A DNA stretch of 64,000 bases from Wolbachia pipientis (GTDB lineage Bacteria > Pseudomonadota > Alphaproteobacteria > Rickettsiales > Anaplasmataceae), in assembly GCA_023052945.1 (NCBI GenBank), contig CP095495.1:1054001-1118000 (forward strand), written 5' to 3'. Positions within the stretch are counted from its first letter, which is position 1. Each line of letters starts with the position of its first letter. The notes beneath the pieces were generated by a model. It ran no database searches, was not told the origin of the DNA, and saw only the letters and a program-made list of their open reading frames with translations. A program made the translations under genes and the position numbers. Positions 26,934-37,841 of this stretch are shown here, piece by piece.

Positions 26934-27992
26934 TGTAAAAGATAAGACTTAATCTGACAGACAAGAATTAACTGACAGAAGAATTGAGGTAGTTAAAACT
27001 AATATCAGTCTCTTGTTTAATGCTACTAATATTTTTCTGAAAAGCAATATGTTTGCTATCAAGAAAAGTCTGCATAGGTGTTTTTCCATAGCAGTACTTA
27101 CCAGAGTGAGGTCTTGTATCATTATAAGAACGCAACCAACAATCAACATCAATCTGTAGATCTTCCAAAGAATTGTAGATTTTCTTTCTAAAGATAATAT
27201 TGTAACACTCATCTTGCATAGTTCTATGAAATCTTTCACATATGCCATTAGTTTGTGGAGAGTTGGCTTTGGTTCTAGAATGGTCGATATTTTCGATTCC
27301 CAAATATAGCTGATAAGCGTGATTTTCTGGCTTGCCACAATATTCCGTACCCCTATCAGTTAGAATGCGTAATAATGGAATTTTCTGCTCATCAAAAAAT
27401 GGAATAACCCTATCATTGAGAAGATCTTCAGCTGTAATAGCTGTTCTGTCCGTGTAAAGTTTAACCATTGCAACCCTGGAATAAGTGTCAACAAAAGTCT
27501 GCTGATAAATTCGCCCTATACCTTTGATATTGCCCACATAATAGGTATCTTGAGAACCCAAATAACCTGGATGTTGCGTCTCAATTTCACCATGAGCTTC
27601 CTTTTGTTCTTTCATTTTTTCTAAAGCTGCAAGTTGTTCTTCAGTTAAAATGATTCCGTCTTGAGCTACTTTTGTCTCTAGTGCTTTAAGTCTCTTTTTG
27701 AGAGTTTCAAGGTCATTTCTTAGCCATACAGACCTTACTCCTCCCTGAGAAATTATTATACCTCTTTTTCTCAGTTCATTTGCAGCTCTTTCTTGCCCAT
27801 ATGCTGGAAATTCTGTTGCTATACCAATCACTGTTCTTTCTATATTATCGGAAACTCTGTTCGCTAATAGCGGTTTTTTCTTACTTATTTCATGTAATGC
27901 TCCCTCTCCTCCATTTTCATATAACTCCTTAAATCGATAAAATGTATCTCTTGAGTATCCCATCACTTTACATGCTTGAGATACATTTCCTA
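26934..27992 (-). mobile_element. IS481-family element copy B, truncated by IS5
   Basis: Right terminal repeat TGTAAAAGATAAGACTTA at 26934 on the plus strand. The body is on the minus strand and is cut near codon 22 of the transposase by IS5 copy 4. The missing left end is not found on the far side of IS5, so a deletion followed insertion. Confidence 0.85.
26968..27992 (-). pseudogene. IS481 transposase lacking its N-terminus
   Basis: Same protein as at 17711 from GNVSQACKVMGYSRDTFYRF to FNYLNSSVS, including all three catalytic residues. The first about 22 residues are lost at the IS5 junction; the apparent start MQQVL comes from IS5 sequence. It differs from copy A by Glu for Ala in TAEDLLND and Glu for Gly in FFDEQK, shared with copy C. 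Confidence 0.85.
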
Positions 27993-28070
27993 AGACCTGC
28001 TGCAAAAGGTGATTGAAAAAATGATGTGAGAGAGGTAGAAGAAGAATAAGCAGATCAAGTAAGGAAAAAA

Positions 28071-28886
28071 ATGAGCTTTAGTTACTATAATATGAAAAAA
28101 CACCCAAGAAACTTTCGTAATATAACAGGTTTAACTATAGAGGAGTTCGAAAAAGTAGTGGAAAAAGTGAGGTCTGGATAGGAAAAACAGAAAAAGTGTC
28201 ATGGTAGAAGATCAAAACTACCAACTCTGGAAGATAAGTTGTTTTGCGTAATTTTGTACTATCGCACTTACATAACACATAGATTTTTAGGATGCCTATT
28301 CAATGTACACAACGCAAATGTATGTAGGTTACTTAAGAGAATAGAGCCATTACTCGCCAAAAAAGTGACTATAACAAAAGATAGAAGTATGACGCCAGAA
28401 AAAATACTGAAGATTTTGGCTGATGTTACAGAACAGCAAATACAGAGACCAGAAGATAGTAAAAAACGGAAGAAATCATATTCAGGAAAAAAAAGAACCA
28501 ACACTATGAAAACTGAGATTATTATCGAAGAAGGAGGAAGAATTTTATCAGTGTCAAAGTCATACCGTGGTAGAATTAGTGATTTCCGCATAAGGAAACA
28601 AGAAAAATATTTACCACTTGATAGCATAAAACATGCCGATTCTGGATATCAAGGTTGGCAAAAATTGCAAAGCAATGTTATAATTCCATATAAAAAGTAT
28701 CGTAAAAAGCCATTAACTCCAGAGCATAATAGAAGATTAGCATCATTTAGAATGAGAGTAGAAAACAAGATCCGAGAGATAAAGATATTTAAGATTATGT
28801 CGAATGTTTATCGCAATTTTCAGAAAAAATATAACCTGAGGTTCAATATTATTGCTGGTATTGTAAATCTTAAGTACGCCTTTTAG
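28071..28886 (+). pseudogene. IS5-type transposase with Trp37 nonsense codon
   Basis: Same as copy 1 with an A8 tract, but codon 37 is TAG (28179-28181) instead of TGG. From the next start at 28239 a 215 aa piece remains open to the end. The same nonsense change occurs in copies 5 and 6. Confidence 0.85.
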
Positions 28887-28887
28887 T

Positions 28888-30082
28888 TGTATTAAATAAG
28901 ACTTGATCTGACACTTTAAAAAAGTAAGTTATAAAATAATAAAAGAAAGGAGTGTTAGAAATGAGTACAATACAAACAAAAATACTAAACCAAAGCTAGG
29001 GTTATTAGAACTAGCAAAACAACTAGGAAATGTATCTCAAGCATGTAAAGTGATGGGATACTCAAGAGATACATTTTATCGATTTAAGGAGTTATATGAA
29101 AATGGAGGAGAGGGAGCATTACATGAAATAAGTAAGAAAAAACCGCTATTAGCGAACAGAGTTTCCGATAATATAGAAAGAACAGTGATTGGTATAGCAA
29201 CAGAATTTCCAGCATATGGGCAAGAAAGAGCTGCAAATGAACTGAGAAAAAGAGGTATAATAATTTCTCAGGGAGGAGTAAGGTCTGTATGGCTAAGAAA
29301 TGACCTTGAAACTCTCAAAAAGAGACTTAAAGCACTAGAGACAAAAGTAGCTCAAGACGGAATCATTTTAACTGAAGAACAACTTGCAGCTTTAGAAAAA
29401 ATGAAAGAACAAAAGGAAGCTCATGGTGAAATTGAGACGCAACATCCAGGTTATTTGGGTTCTCAAGATACCTATTATGTGGGCAATATCAAAGGTATAG
29501 GGCGAATTTATCAGCAGACTTTTGTTGACACTTATTCCAGGGTTGCAATGGTTAAACTTTACACGGACAGAACAGCTATTACAGCTGAAGATCTTCTCAA
29601 TGATAGGGTTATTCCATTTTTTGATGAGCAGAAAATTCCATTATTACGCATTCTAACTGATAGGGGTACGGAATATTGTGGCAAGCCAGAAAATCACGCT
29701 TATCAGCTATATTTGGGAATCGAAAATATCGACCATTCTAGAACCAAAGCCAACTCTCCACAAACTAATGGCATATGTGAAAGATTTCATAGAACTATGC
29801 AAGATGAGTGTTACAATATTATCTTTAGAAAGAAAATCTACAATTCTTTGGAAGATCTACAGATTGATGTTGATTGTTGGTTGCGTTCTTATAATGATAC
29901 AAGACCTCACTCTGGTAAGTACTGCTATGGAAAAACACCTATGCAGACTTTTCTTGATAGCAAACATATTGCTTTTCAGAAAAATATTAGTAGCATTAAA
30001 CAAGAGACTGATATTAGTTTTAACTACCTCAATTCTTCTGTCAGTTAATTCTTGTCTATCAGATTAAGTCTTATCTTTTACA
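28888..30082 (+). mobile_element. IS481-family element copy C inside IS5
   Basis: Length is 1195 bp, TGTATTAAATAAGACTTG left and ...TTTTACA right. A clean 7 bp target duplication TTTTAGT flanks it at 28881-28887 and 30083-30089, showing insertion into the IS5 tail. This gives the true ends and duplication length of the family here. Confidence 0.9.
28961..30048 (+). pseudogene. IS481 transposase with N-terminal frameshift
   Basis: One A is missing in the run after TACTA near 28988 compared with copy A, shifting the frame about 10 codons after the ATG. The remainder, from VMGYSRDTFYRF to the end, is intact and could be translated from an internal start at 29050. Confidence 0.82.
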
Positions 30083-30148
30083 TTTTAGTTAACCTTGATT
30101 TTAGTCACCCTCCTTTCCTTTTTTTATCGCTTGATTCGCAGCAGGTCT

Positions 30149-30446
30149 TTACATAATTCCTGGTTCCTAAATTTTTTACATTCTCTAACTAGATTTAATG
30201 TTTTTTCTACCTCACCTTTCTCTGATGCTGTCGATTCAGGCAGTAATTTTGCCATATCAATCATTAGTTCCACTACTATCATACAGAATGTAATGATCGA
30301 AATCGGATTTTCCCCTCGCTCATATCTGGACATTTGCTTCTCTAATACTCCGACTTTACTCCCTAGACCTGCCTGATTTGCTTTTCCCTCTCATATTTTA
30401 ATTTTTTCCCTACTTCGTAGTCTGTTAACTTTGTGTCAGTAGCCAT
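30149..30446 (-). pseudogene. XRE-family transcriptional regulator, frameshifted and truncated
   Basis: On the minus strand MATDTKLTDYEVGKKLKYER is followed, after a frameshift near 30370, by QAGLGSKVGVLEKQMSRYER and GENPIS, a classic HTH_XRE helix pair, then a helical linker ending CKKFRNQELCK where IS5 copy 4 cuts it. Such regulators often accompany prophage or effector genes in Wolbachia. It is inactive here because the frameshift falls inside the helix-turn-helix. Confidence 0.7.
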
Positions 30447-30454
30447 TCATAGGG

Positions 30455-30482
30455 TTCTCTCTACTTTTTCTGGGTAAGGTCA
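30455..30482. mobile_element. solo IS3-type terminal repeat
   Basis: CTACTTTTTCTGGGTAAGGT plus flanks is identical to the ends of the IS3 remnants at 49676 and 55346. No transposase is attached here. Confidence 0.6.
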
Positions 30483-30492
30483 GAATTTCCTC

Positions 30493-33003
30493 TTAAGCCT
30501 TTAGCTCCTCAAATACTTCATTTGCTCTATTTAAAACAGAATCAGGAAAACCAGCAAGTTTTGCTACATGTATTCCATATGACTCATCTGCAATGCCTTC
30601 AATTACTTCATGTAGAAAGATAACCTCTCCGTTCCACTCTCTTATTTTTACACAAAAACATTTCACGTTCTTCAAGTATTTGCTTACTTTAGTTAATTCA
30701 TGATAATGAGTTGCAAAAATGGCGCGACACTTATTTATGTTGTGAATGTGTTCAATTACTGCCTGAGCAATAGACAGGCCATCATACACTCCTGTGCCCC
30801 TGCCAATTTCATCAAGTATCACCAAGGAACGATCTGTTGCCTGATTTACTATCGTTGCTGTTTCGATCATCTCTACCATGAAGGTAGAATAACCAGCTGT
30901 TATATTATCTGTTGCACCAACCCTGCTAAATATCTTGTCAATCACTCCAATATGCGCACTTTCTGCTGGCACAAATGACCCCATGTGAGCTAAAACTGCA
31001 ATGAGAGCGTTTTGCCTCAAAAAAGTGCTTTTTCCCGCCATATTAGGCCCAGTAATTAGATGTATACCAGCTAAATTGATGCTATTTGCAATGAATTTAT
31101 CGTTAACTTCAACCACTGGATGTCTTCCACTACAGATATTGAACTCTTTACTGTCATCGATAATGGGTTTTACGTAATTATTTTGCACTGCAAGCTCCGC
31201 AAACGTGGCTCTAATATCAAGTTTTGCCAAAGCATTTGCAGCAAGAGCAATTTTTTCAGATTCTTTAGCGACTTCACTACACAGTTCGCTAAAAATTTTC
31301 ACTTCTAAGCCGATTGCAGCATCACGTGCCGTAAGAATTTTATTTTCTAGTTCTTTCAATTCATTAGTAGTATAGCGCATGCTATTTGCTAAGCTTTGCC
31401 TATGAATAAATATGTCCGAAGTTATTTTGTGATTTGCTGACACTTCAACGTAATAACCAAGTATATTGTTGTGTAGTATTTTGAGTGCGGCAATGCCAGT
31501 TAGGTTGCGATAAGACTCACGGAGCTTAGTTACCAACTTGTTACTGTTGTTCAATATATAAGATAACTCAGATAATTCTGAGTTGTATTTTGGATTGATA
31601 AATCCTCCTTCTTTTACGGAACTGAGGTTGTTATCAAGTATAGCGCTGTTTAGAAGCTCGAATAGATCTTTATGATTACCAAGACTTTTATGTATTGTGC
31701 TTAGTTCACTCTCGTCACTACTTATCACCTGAGTAGTAAACACTGGTTCCTTTTCTCTGGTTAAGCACTGGAATGATATCTGAGAGTTAATTGCTGGTTT
31801 TTCACTTAAACAATAATTATGCAAGGTAGACAGAAACTCAGATAACTCTAAAGTTTTTCCTAGGCCTATTTTTAATAGGTTCATATCCTTTGGTGAACCA
31901 CGTCCTAGTATTAAGCGCGATAAAGACCTCTCAATATCCGGAATGTTAGATAATATCTCTCGTATTTTTCTGCGTGGCTCATGATTATTTACAAAAAATT
32001 GAGCGGTGCTGAGCCTCAAATTGATTGCCTTGGAGCAAGCAAGTGGTGAAGCGAGCATTTGTTTGAGCAGGCGTCCACCAGAGGCTGTAACTGTGTGATC
32101 AATAACTGAAATTAGTGAACCTTTCTTTTCACCAAATTGAGTTGTAAACAACTCAAGATTTCTCCTTGCTGAAGCATCAATAAGCATGAAATTTTGTTGC
32201 TTATAGGTTTTTGGGAATTCAAGCCTTGGAATGGAGCCCCTTTGTGTTACTCTGACATATTCAAGCAGTGCACCGCACGCTATGATTTCTACTTTGCTGA
32301 AATTTCCTATACTCCCAAGTTCCCTGATTTTATAAAACTCGCATAACGTTCTGTGAGATTTACTGTACTCAAAAAAACTCTGTGCGTGTTGTGTAATTGA
32401 TATTTTATAATTTTTTAAAATCGATCTAATTTTTTCGTCCTCAATGAATTTTTCAGAAATTAATAATTCTCTTGGTGATATACGCAATAAATCACTATCT
32501 AGAGCTTTCAAATTCGTTAAAGTGTGAAAAAATTTTCCCGTTGATAATTCAAGCCAACTAATAGCATATTCGTCATTTTGTTCAACTATGGATGCGAGAT
32601 AATTATTGCTTTTATCCTCCAGTAGCGAATCTTCTATAATTGTACCTGGAGTTACAACTCGTACTACATCACGTTTTACTATGGATTTATAGCCCCTCTT
32701 TTTTGCTTCATCAGCAGTTTCTAATTGGTCACAGATTGCTACTTTGAATCCTAAATCTATTAGCTTGTGTAGGTAAGATTCGCTACTGTGTGCTGGTACT
32801 CCACACATTGGTATTTCTTGCCCATTTGAATTGCCCCTTTTGGTTAGCACTATATTCAGCAATTTCGCAGCTTTAATAGCATCATCGAAAAACAACTCAT
32901 AAAAATCTCCTAGCCTATAAAATAGCAGATGATCCTTGTATTGAGCTTTCAGGTTCAAATACTGCTCCATCACAGGGGTGTTTTTTTCTTTCACGAAGCT
33001 CAT
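30493..33003 (-). CDS. mutS: DNA mismatch repair protein MutS
   Basis: Recognises mismatches and starts repair. About 836 aa from ATG 33003; an upstream ATG at 33057 would add an unlikely 18-residue AT-rich leader. Mismatch-binding region with [11 protein letters not shown] (Phe-x-Glu), core and clamp helices, and the C-terminal ATPase with Walker [16 protein letters not shown], the [14 protein letters not shown] loop, Walker [13 protein letters not shown] and the [12 protein letters not shown] end. The frame is intact. mutL is not in the window. Confidence 0.95.
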   Translation of the reverse strand: MSFVKEKNTPVMEQYLNLKAQYKDHLLFYRLGDFYELFFDDAIKAAKLLNIVLTKRGNSNGQEIPMCGVPAHSSESYLHKLIDLGFKVAICDQLETADEAKKRGYKSIVKRDVVRVVTPGTIIEDSLLEDKSNNYLASIVEQNDEYAISWLELSTGKFFHTLTNLKALDSDLLRISPRELLISEKFIEDEKIRSILKNYKISITQHAQSFFEYSKSHRTLCEFYKIRELGSIGNFSKVEIIACGALLEYVRVTQRGSIPRLEFPKTYKQQNFMLIDASARRNLELFTTQFGEKKGSLISVIDHTVTASGGRLLKQMLASPLACSKAINLRLSTAQFFVNNHEPRRKIREILSNIPDIERSLSRLILGRGSPKDMNLLKIGLGKTLELSEFLSTLHNYCLSEKPAINSQISFQCLTREKEPVFTTQVISSDESELSTIHKSLGNHKDLFELLNSAILDNNLSSVKEGGFINPKYNSELSELSYILNNSNKLVTKLRESYRNLTGIAALKILHNNILGYYVEVSANHKITSDIFIHRQSLANSMRYTTNELKELENKILTARDAAIGLEVKIFSELCSEVAKESEKIALAANALAKLDIRATFAELAVQNNYVKPIIDDSKEFNICSGRHPVVEVNDKFIANSINLAGIHLITGPNMAGKSTFLRQNALIAVLAHMGSFVPAESAHIGVIDKIFSRVGATDNITAGYSTFMVEMIETATIVNQATDRSLVILDEIGRGTGVYDGLSIAQAVIEHIHNINKCRAIFATHYHELTKVSKYLKNVKCFCVKIREWNGEVIFLHEVIEGIADESYGIHVAKLAGFPDSVLNRANEVFEELKA

Positions 33004-33108
33004 AATATTTTTTAATATATTGTATTGATAAACGTTATTATAGATTATATTGCACATACATAAAATTTAAATAGGTGTATAGAGGGAAAAATTTAAAACA
33101 ATTAAATT

Positions 33109-33482
33109 TCTTGGATCCAAGTAGTCAGGACACTTGGATGACATAAAGAGTAGGAGTATTTGATGACAAAAAAACAAAAAACGCAGTTGTCATTCCAGCG
33201 CGTGACGCTGGAATCCAGCTTCTATGCAACCTCATCAAAAACATTCATTTAGTGTAAGATCAGCTACTTTCCATGCTAGTTTGCTTGTTCACAAGCAAAC
33301 TTTTCTGGATCCCAGTGTCAAGCACTGGGATGACATCATAGGGGCGCTGGGATGACACCCTCCTTGTGTGTATTATAGCTAAAGTGACTTACGACAATTT
33401 GAAAAACGACGCATTCGTCATTCCGCTACTAGTTAGCGGAATCTATACCGCGAATGAATCGCGGTATGACGTGTTGCTTGGG
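33109..33482. repeat. cluster of palindromic elements
   Basis: Several units: CTTGGATCCAAGTAGTCAGG, CATTCCAGCGCGTGACGCTG, GTGTCAAGCACTGGGATGAC, and a CTATAGCTAAAGTGACTTAC unit with TCATTCCGCTACTAGTTAGC and ACCGCGAATGAATCGCGGTA. No gene is supported in 33058-33482. Confidence 0.7.
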
Positions 33483-34301
33483 TCAGCTATATGTAAGTTG
33501 TGGCCCTTCTTTATCATTTGCGGCAGTTGCACCATCAACAGATATTTCAGAGCTAACAGTTTTTTCTATCGCTTTAGCCTGTTCATAGTCTTGACTCAAA
33601 AAATACATGGCCAGTCCAATAGCTATACTAGCAACAAGAGAAGATGCTATCATTACACCTAGTATCATACCACCAGAAAGACTTACTGCAACACACACAC
33701 CAGCTCCAAATGTAACACCAAGAAAACCACCAATTATTACGCCAGGCACCAAACTGCCTATCATAGCGCTTTCTTTTTTCGTATTAGCTTGTTTTTTCAT
33801 ACTTTTAATAAGCACTTCTTTTGTTTTTCCTTGAGCTAAATCTAAAGGAATTTTATTATCCGTGTTTTGTATCAAAGGATTTGCACTATGTGTAACAAGA
33901 AGGGTGATTATTTCTTCAGTTTTATTACCTATAACTGCATGATGTAGTAATGTATTTCCCTTTTCATCTTTAAAGTTTATATGAGTACGAAATTCTTCAT
34001 CTAGATTTCTTATTGGGTTGTTTTTTGCATATATCCTAGATTGTATTGCTCCATCTAAGTATTGTATTACTTGTTCTAGTGATTGCTCGCCAGGATTTTG
34101 TATAAAATGAAGCAGAATTTCGTGTATTATCGCTTCCTTTGTAGTTTTTGGGCATCGTAAAGCACATGCAAATGTGTCTTTATTAATAGTTATTTCTTTG
34201 TTTTGTTTAAGGAAATCTTTTAACTTTCCAACTCTATTTATACTGTTATTTTCGCTAGTAATTATCGATTGTAAAGTTTTTCTGTTATCGTCACCAGTCA
34301 T
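33483..34301 (-). CDS. ankyrin-repeat protein with C-terminal membrane hairpin
   Basis: 272 aa. An N-terminal helical region is followed by about two ankyrin repeats (residues about 112-165, DEKGNTLLHHAVIGNKTEEI and LIQNTDNKIPLDLAQGKTKE). Two hydrophobic helices rich in Gly/Ala follow (IGSLVPGVIIGGFLGVTFGA and MILGVMIASSLVASIAIGLA), then a short charged tail. The C-terminal codons lie in a palindromic repeat (ending QLTYS), so the tail may have been acquired from it. ATG 34301 has GGAGG upstream. Same architecture as the products at 15697 and the pseudogene at 59865; the role is unknown. Confidence 0.75.
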   Translation of the reverse strand: MTGDDNRKTLQSIITSENNSINRVGKLKDFLKQNKEITINKDTFACALRCPKTTKEAIIHEILLHFIQNPGEQSLEQVIQYLDGAIQSRIYAKNNPIRNLDEEFRTHINFKDEKGNTLLHHAVIGNKTEEIITLLVTHSANPLIQNTDNKIPLDLAQGKTKEVLIKSMKKQANTKKESAMIGSLVPGVIIGGFLGVTFGAGVCVAVSLSGGMILGVMIASSLVASIAIGLAMYFLSQDYEQAKAIEKTVSSEISVDGATAANDKEGPQLTYS

Positions 34302-34478
34302 GCTATCCTCCTTGGTTTGATTGCATTGCTCATTAAAAAATAATATAATAAATCCTGCTAAAAGTCAAGCAATTGATTAATAAGTTAATATAATCTTCCA
34401 AAAGGAGCTCCTTACTTTTTGTTCAGCATGTCCATTGGATCAGACTCTTTAAGCTTGCTGTTTTATTCATCACAATAG

Positions 34479-35645
34479 CTACAATGTGCTATCGAAGTTC
34501 TCTGTAATCTTAGTTGGTTCTTCTAGAATATTCAAAATATCAGTTGCACAAAAAACCCGATCTCTCTTTCCTTGAGAAGTTTGTGAAACGATGCCTAAAT
34601 CTTCAAGCTTTACGATTGCTCTTTGGGCTGTTGTAAATACGACACCTAAGTTTTCAACTACTTTCCTTATAGTAAAGTAAGGGTTTACAGCGAGATACCT
34701 TACAATACCACTTGCAACTCCTTCAGTTTTAGAACTAACTTCAGTTTGCCAATTTGCAATCAAAATGTTAATTCGTTCTGCTCTTGACAATGCATCCAAT
34801 GATTGCAGTACTACACCATTTAAGAAATAAGAGAACCAATCATGCCACGTGCCTCTGTTGCTTATATTGTAAAGTTGGTCATAATACTCACTTCTTGTAG
34901 CTTCAAAAAATGCACTTAAGTATAATAGAGGTGATTGTAATAATTTTCTTTCGATCAGAAGTAATGTTATTAATAAACGTCCAATACGTCCATTGCCGTC
35001 CAAGAATGGGTGAATCGCTTCAAATTGATAATGACATAGAGCTATATGTATAAGTGAGGGTAATGTTCTATCATGTAGAAACTTTTCAAAAGAGTTCAAG
35101 CAACCCATCAGTTCACCTGGCATTGGTGGCACATATTTTGCTGTGTCTATTGTACATCCTGGGCTTCCAATCCAATTTTGCACTCGGCGAAATTCTCCTG
35201 GAGTTGCATGAGAACCTCTTACGCCTTGCATAAGTTTTCCGTGAATTTCTTTAACCAACTGAAGCGACAGTGGAAAAGATTGTAAACGTTTTAGTCCATA
35301 ATCGAGCGCTGATATATAATTGCGTACTTCTTGTAAATCATCGGGGTTGCGATCTACATTAGCACCTGCTTCTTGAGCCAAAATTTCACCAAGAGTTGCT
35401 TGAGTTCCCTCGATTCTACTTGAAAGAACCGCTTCACGTACTATAAAGGGTCGCATGAGAAGATGAGGGTTAGGCAATTTAGCTCCTTCCATGGATAACA
35501 TACCCAAAATATGATCTGCTCTGGAAAGACTATTAACTAAATCATTGTCCCATTCAAATTTTGGTGGCAAGGGGCTTGGTATAAATGCCTGATAACCAGC
35601 GAATGCTCTAACAACTTTGCCTGATGGTGATCCTTTAATATACAT
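34479..35645 (-). CDS. Fic family protein (class II, self-inhibited type)
   Basis: 388 aa. The Fic core motif HPFLDGNGRIGR lies at residues 212-223 with all catalytic residues, so it could transfer AMP or a related group to target proteins. An N-terminal SSRIEG at residues 75-80 fits the inhibitory alpha-inh motif (S/T)xxxE(G/N), as in class II Fic proteins. The C-terminal part is a winged-helix domain (YFTIRKVVENLGVVFTTAQR, AIVKLEDLGIVSQTSQGKRD). The frame is intact and no antitoxin ORF is adjacent, in keeping with built-in inhibition. The target could be bacterial or host; unknown. Confidence 0.88.
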   Translation of the reverse strand: MYIKGSPSGKVVRAFAGYQAFIPSPLPPKFEWDNDLVNSLSRADHILGMLSMEGAKLPNPHLLMRPFIVREAVLSSRIEGTQATLGEILAQEAGANVDRNPDDLQEVRNYISALDYGLKRLQSFPLSLQLVKEIHGKLMQGVRGSHATPGEFRRVQNWIGSPGCTIDTAKYVPPMPGELMGCLNSFEKFLHDRTLPSLIHIALCHYQFEAIHPFLDGNGRIGRLLITLLLIERKLLQSPLLYLSAFFEATRSEYYDQLYNISNRGTWHDWFSYFLNGVVLQSLDALSRAERINILIANWQTEVSSKTEGVASGIVRYLAVNPYFTIRKVVENLGVVFTTAQRAIVKLEDLGIVSQTSQGKRDRVFCATDILNILEEPTKITENFDSTL

Positions 35646-35913
35646 TCATTCAACCTAGCACACTATTTTTACAGTATATATTATTTTCAAATAAAGTCAA
35701 AAATGAAAATAAGGCTTTATCTTATTTGCGTGTATGAAAATAAGAAACTCTCTTATTATTGATTTTGCTCAAAAACGAAAATAGAAGAGGCTGCTGAGCT
35801 TTATATTAGCAGTTATCCTGTTTTTCTGGAGAACTGCTATAAAACTTCTGAGTGAAGTCACTTAATTTTTACACATCTATTGTAGAGTAAAAAGAGCCGA
35901 ATTTGGGACAAAA

Positions 35914-36600
35914 ATGCTAGCTGATACTTGGACTTTACTGACACTTACACTACTTGAAACTATACTTAGTGTAGACAATTTAATCTTTATTTCTCTAGCA
36001 ATAGATAAGGTACCAAATGTGCTGAGAGAAAGAGTGCGCCTTATGGGGCCTTGGATTAGCGCTATTAATGCGTTTTGTAATACTATTTTTTACATCATCT
36101 ATATTGTTAATGCAAAAACCTATATTTCACACTGCATCGCTAAATATTTCAGCAAGGGATTTACTTATGATTGCAGGGGGATTATTCCTTATTATTAAAA
36201 GCTCTATGGAGTTACGAGATGACATCTTTGTATGTAAGAAAAATAAAAAGAAAGCAAACGTTAAATCAAAATTTTTTTAGTTGTGCTACAAATTATATTA
36301 ATAGATTTAGTTTTTTCAGTTGATTCGATATTAACTGCTATAGCACTAACTTATAACATGATAATAATTGCCACAGCGTTTACATTTTCCATGCTAGCAA
36401 TGCTGTTTTTATCAAGTTATACCGCCCAGTTAATCAAATCTAATCCAGGTTTAAAAGTAATTGCTATCTTATTTATTTTACTTGTCGGTGTGTACCTCAT
36501 ACTTCATGGATTTCATATAGAATTACCAAAAGGATATTTGTATTCTTCATTTATGTTTGCACTGCTTGTGGAAGTTATAAGCAAAATAAAGAAAACGTAG
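35914..36600 (+). pseudogene. terC: TerC-family membrane protein, frameshifted
   Basis: Three frame pieces make one TerC-like protein: LLTLTLLETILSVDNLIFIS and VLRERVRLMG, then MRFVILFFTSSILLMQ with ARDLLMIAGGLFLIIKSSME, then IILIDLVFSVDSILTAIALT to YSSFMFALLVEVISKIKK. The two SVDN/SVDS metal-site motifs remain, but at least two frameshifts (near 36070 and 36275) break the gene. The family has been linked to tellurite resistance and manganese export. Confidence 0.82.
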
Positions 36601-36608
36601 TGTGTAGA

Positions 36609-36755
36609 TATAGTCTCACTCAAGCGAGATTTTCCTATGGATTTAAGGTAATAAGAGGAAGTAGTAATGTTTCTGTTGGCTATTACTTAGAGAGAGGTTT
36701 GTTAAGTCGTGGTTACCTTCATGGGCCGGAAGTGGGAGTAAATTTTAACTTTTAA
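36609..36755 (+). pseudogene. C-terminal scrap of an outer-membrane-like protein
   Basis: About 48 codons with alternating polarity (FSYGFKVIRGSSNVSVGYYL, RGYLHGPEVGVNFNF) and a final Phe before TAA, the usual signature of the last strands of an outer membrane beta barrel. There is no start and the rest is missing. Confidence 0.35.
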
Positions 36756-36887
36756 GGATTTAACATGTATGAAAACCTGTATGCAGTCTAAAAGACATGG
36801 TAGAGTAGGTATAATTTATATAGAAAATATGTGCGTAAGTCCATATTATAACTTAAAATGCAGACGTTAGCATAAAAATTATATAGA

Positions 36888-37841
36888 ATGCTCATGATTC
36901 CAACTATAGCAATTTTAAGTGGTGGATTTTCTTGCGAAAGAGAAATATCGCTTATGAGTGGAAAAGCAGTAAAGAAAGCGCTTGATAGCCTTTCGTATAA
37001 TGCAATAGAAATAGATGTTGACAGCAACATTGCTGAAAAGCTTAAAAAAATCAATCCCCACCTTGCTTTTATCGCTCTGCATGGACCTTATGGTGAAGAT
37101 GGCTGCATTCAAGGTTTATTGGAGATTTTAGGTATAAAATATACACACTCAGGAGTTATGGCTTCTGCTGTTGCTATGAATAAAGTGATGTCAAAACATA
37201 TATTTCGATCCCTTAGTATTGACACTCCAAAAGGTTATGTAATTAGCCGAGAAGATCTACTAAAAAATAATATTAAAATCGATTATCCGTACGTTTTAAA
37301 ACCAATTAACGAAGGTTCTAGCATTGGAGTACATATGATTTTCTCGCATGAGGATTACTTGAAGCTAAAAGATGGCAATTCTACCATCATGGAAAAAATG
37401 ATCATAGAAGAATACATTCCAGGTGTAGAGTTACACACTGCTGTATTGCTAGATGAAGCAATTGGCACTATGGAAATACGACCAAAAAATAAATTCTATG
37501 ATTATGAAGCAAAGTATACAGATGGATTTGCAGAACATATATTTCCTGCTGAAATTCCTGACAATATATATAAAATGACCTTGGAACACGCACTGAAAGT
37601 TCATCGATTTTTAGGATGCAAAACTATTTCCCGCTCAGATTTCCGTTATAATCCCAAAAATAACACTTTAAAAATGCTTGAGATTAATACACATCCTGGC
37701 TTTACTGAGTTATCGTTAGTGCCAGAAATTGCAAAATTGGCAAAAGGAATCAATTTTAATGAATTAGTTAAAATTATTATTGAAGATAGTTTGCAGCACA
37801 AAAATATTAGGGATTTAAGTCATGTTGAGCAGTATTACTAG
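36888..37841 (+). CDS. ddl: D-alanine--D-alanine ligase
   Basis: Makes D-Ala-D-Ala for lipid II. Length 317 aa. ATP-grasp enzyme: N-terminal AILSGGFSCEREISLMSG, LHGPYGEDGCIQGLLE, ATP-binding VLKPINEGSSIGV and EEYIPGVELHTAV, and the catalytic metal segment LKMLEINTHPGFTELSLVPE. ATG 36888 or ATG 36894. The 3' end overlaps ftsQ by 20 bp in the usual ddl-ftsQ order of the division/cell-wall cluster. The frame is intact. Confidence 0.92.
   Translation: MLMIPTIAILSGGFSCEREISLMSGKAVKKALDSLSYNAIEIDVDSNIAEKLKKINPHLAFIALHGPYGEDGCIQGLLEILGIKYTHSGVMASAVAMNKVMSKHIFRSLSIDTPKGYVISREDLLKNNIKIDYPYVLKPINEGSSIGVHMIFSHEDYLKLKDGNSTIMEKMIIEEYIPGVELHTAVLLDEAIGTMEIRPKNKFYDYEAKYTDGFAEHIFPAEIPDNIYKMTLEHALKVHRFLGCKTISRSDFRYNPKNNTLKMLEINTHPGFTELSLVPEIAKLAKGINFNELVKIIIEDSLQHKNIRDLSHVEQYY

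Larger units (their letters stand above)
27993..30148 (+). mobile_element. IS5-type element copy 4, interrupted by IS481 copy C
   Basis: Left end AGACCTGCTG at 27993, right end CAGCAGGTCT ending 30148. IS481 copy C (28888-30082) splits it just after the transposase stop. Flanks (CCTA and TTAC) do not form a target duplication, so the outer junctions have been rearranged. Confidence 0.88.

Noticed and set aside
33366..33662. 98-codon plus-strand ORF
   Set aside because: Overlaps a palindromic element and the antisense of the ankyrin-membrane gene.
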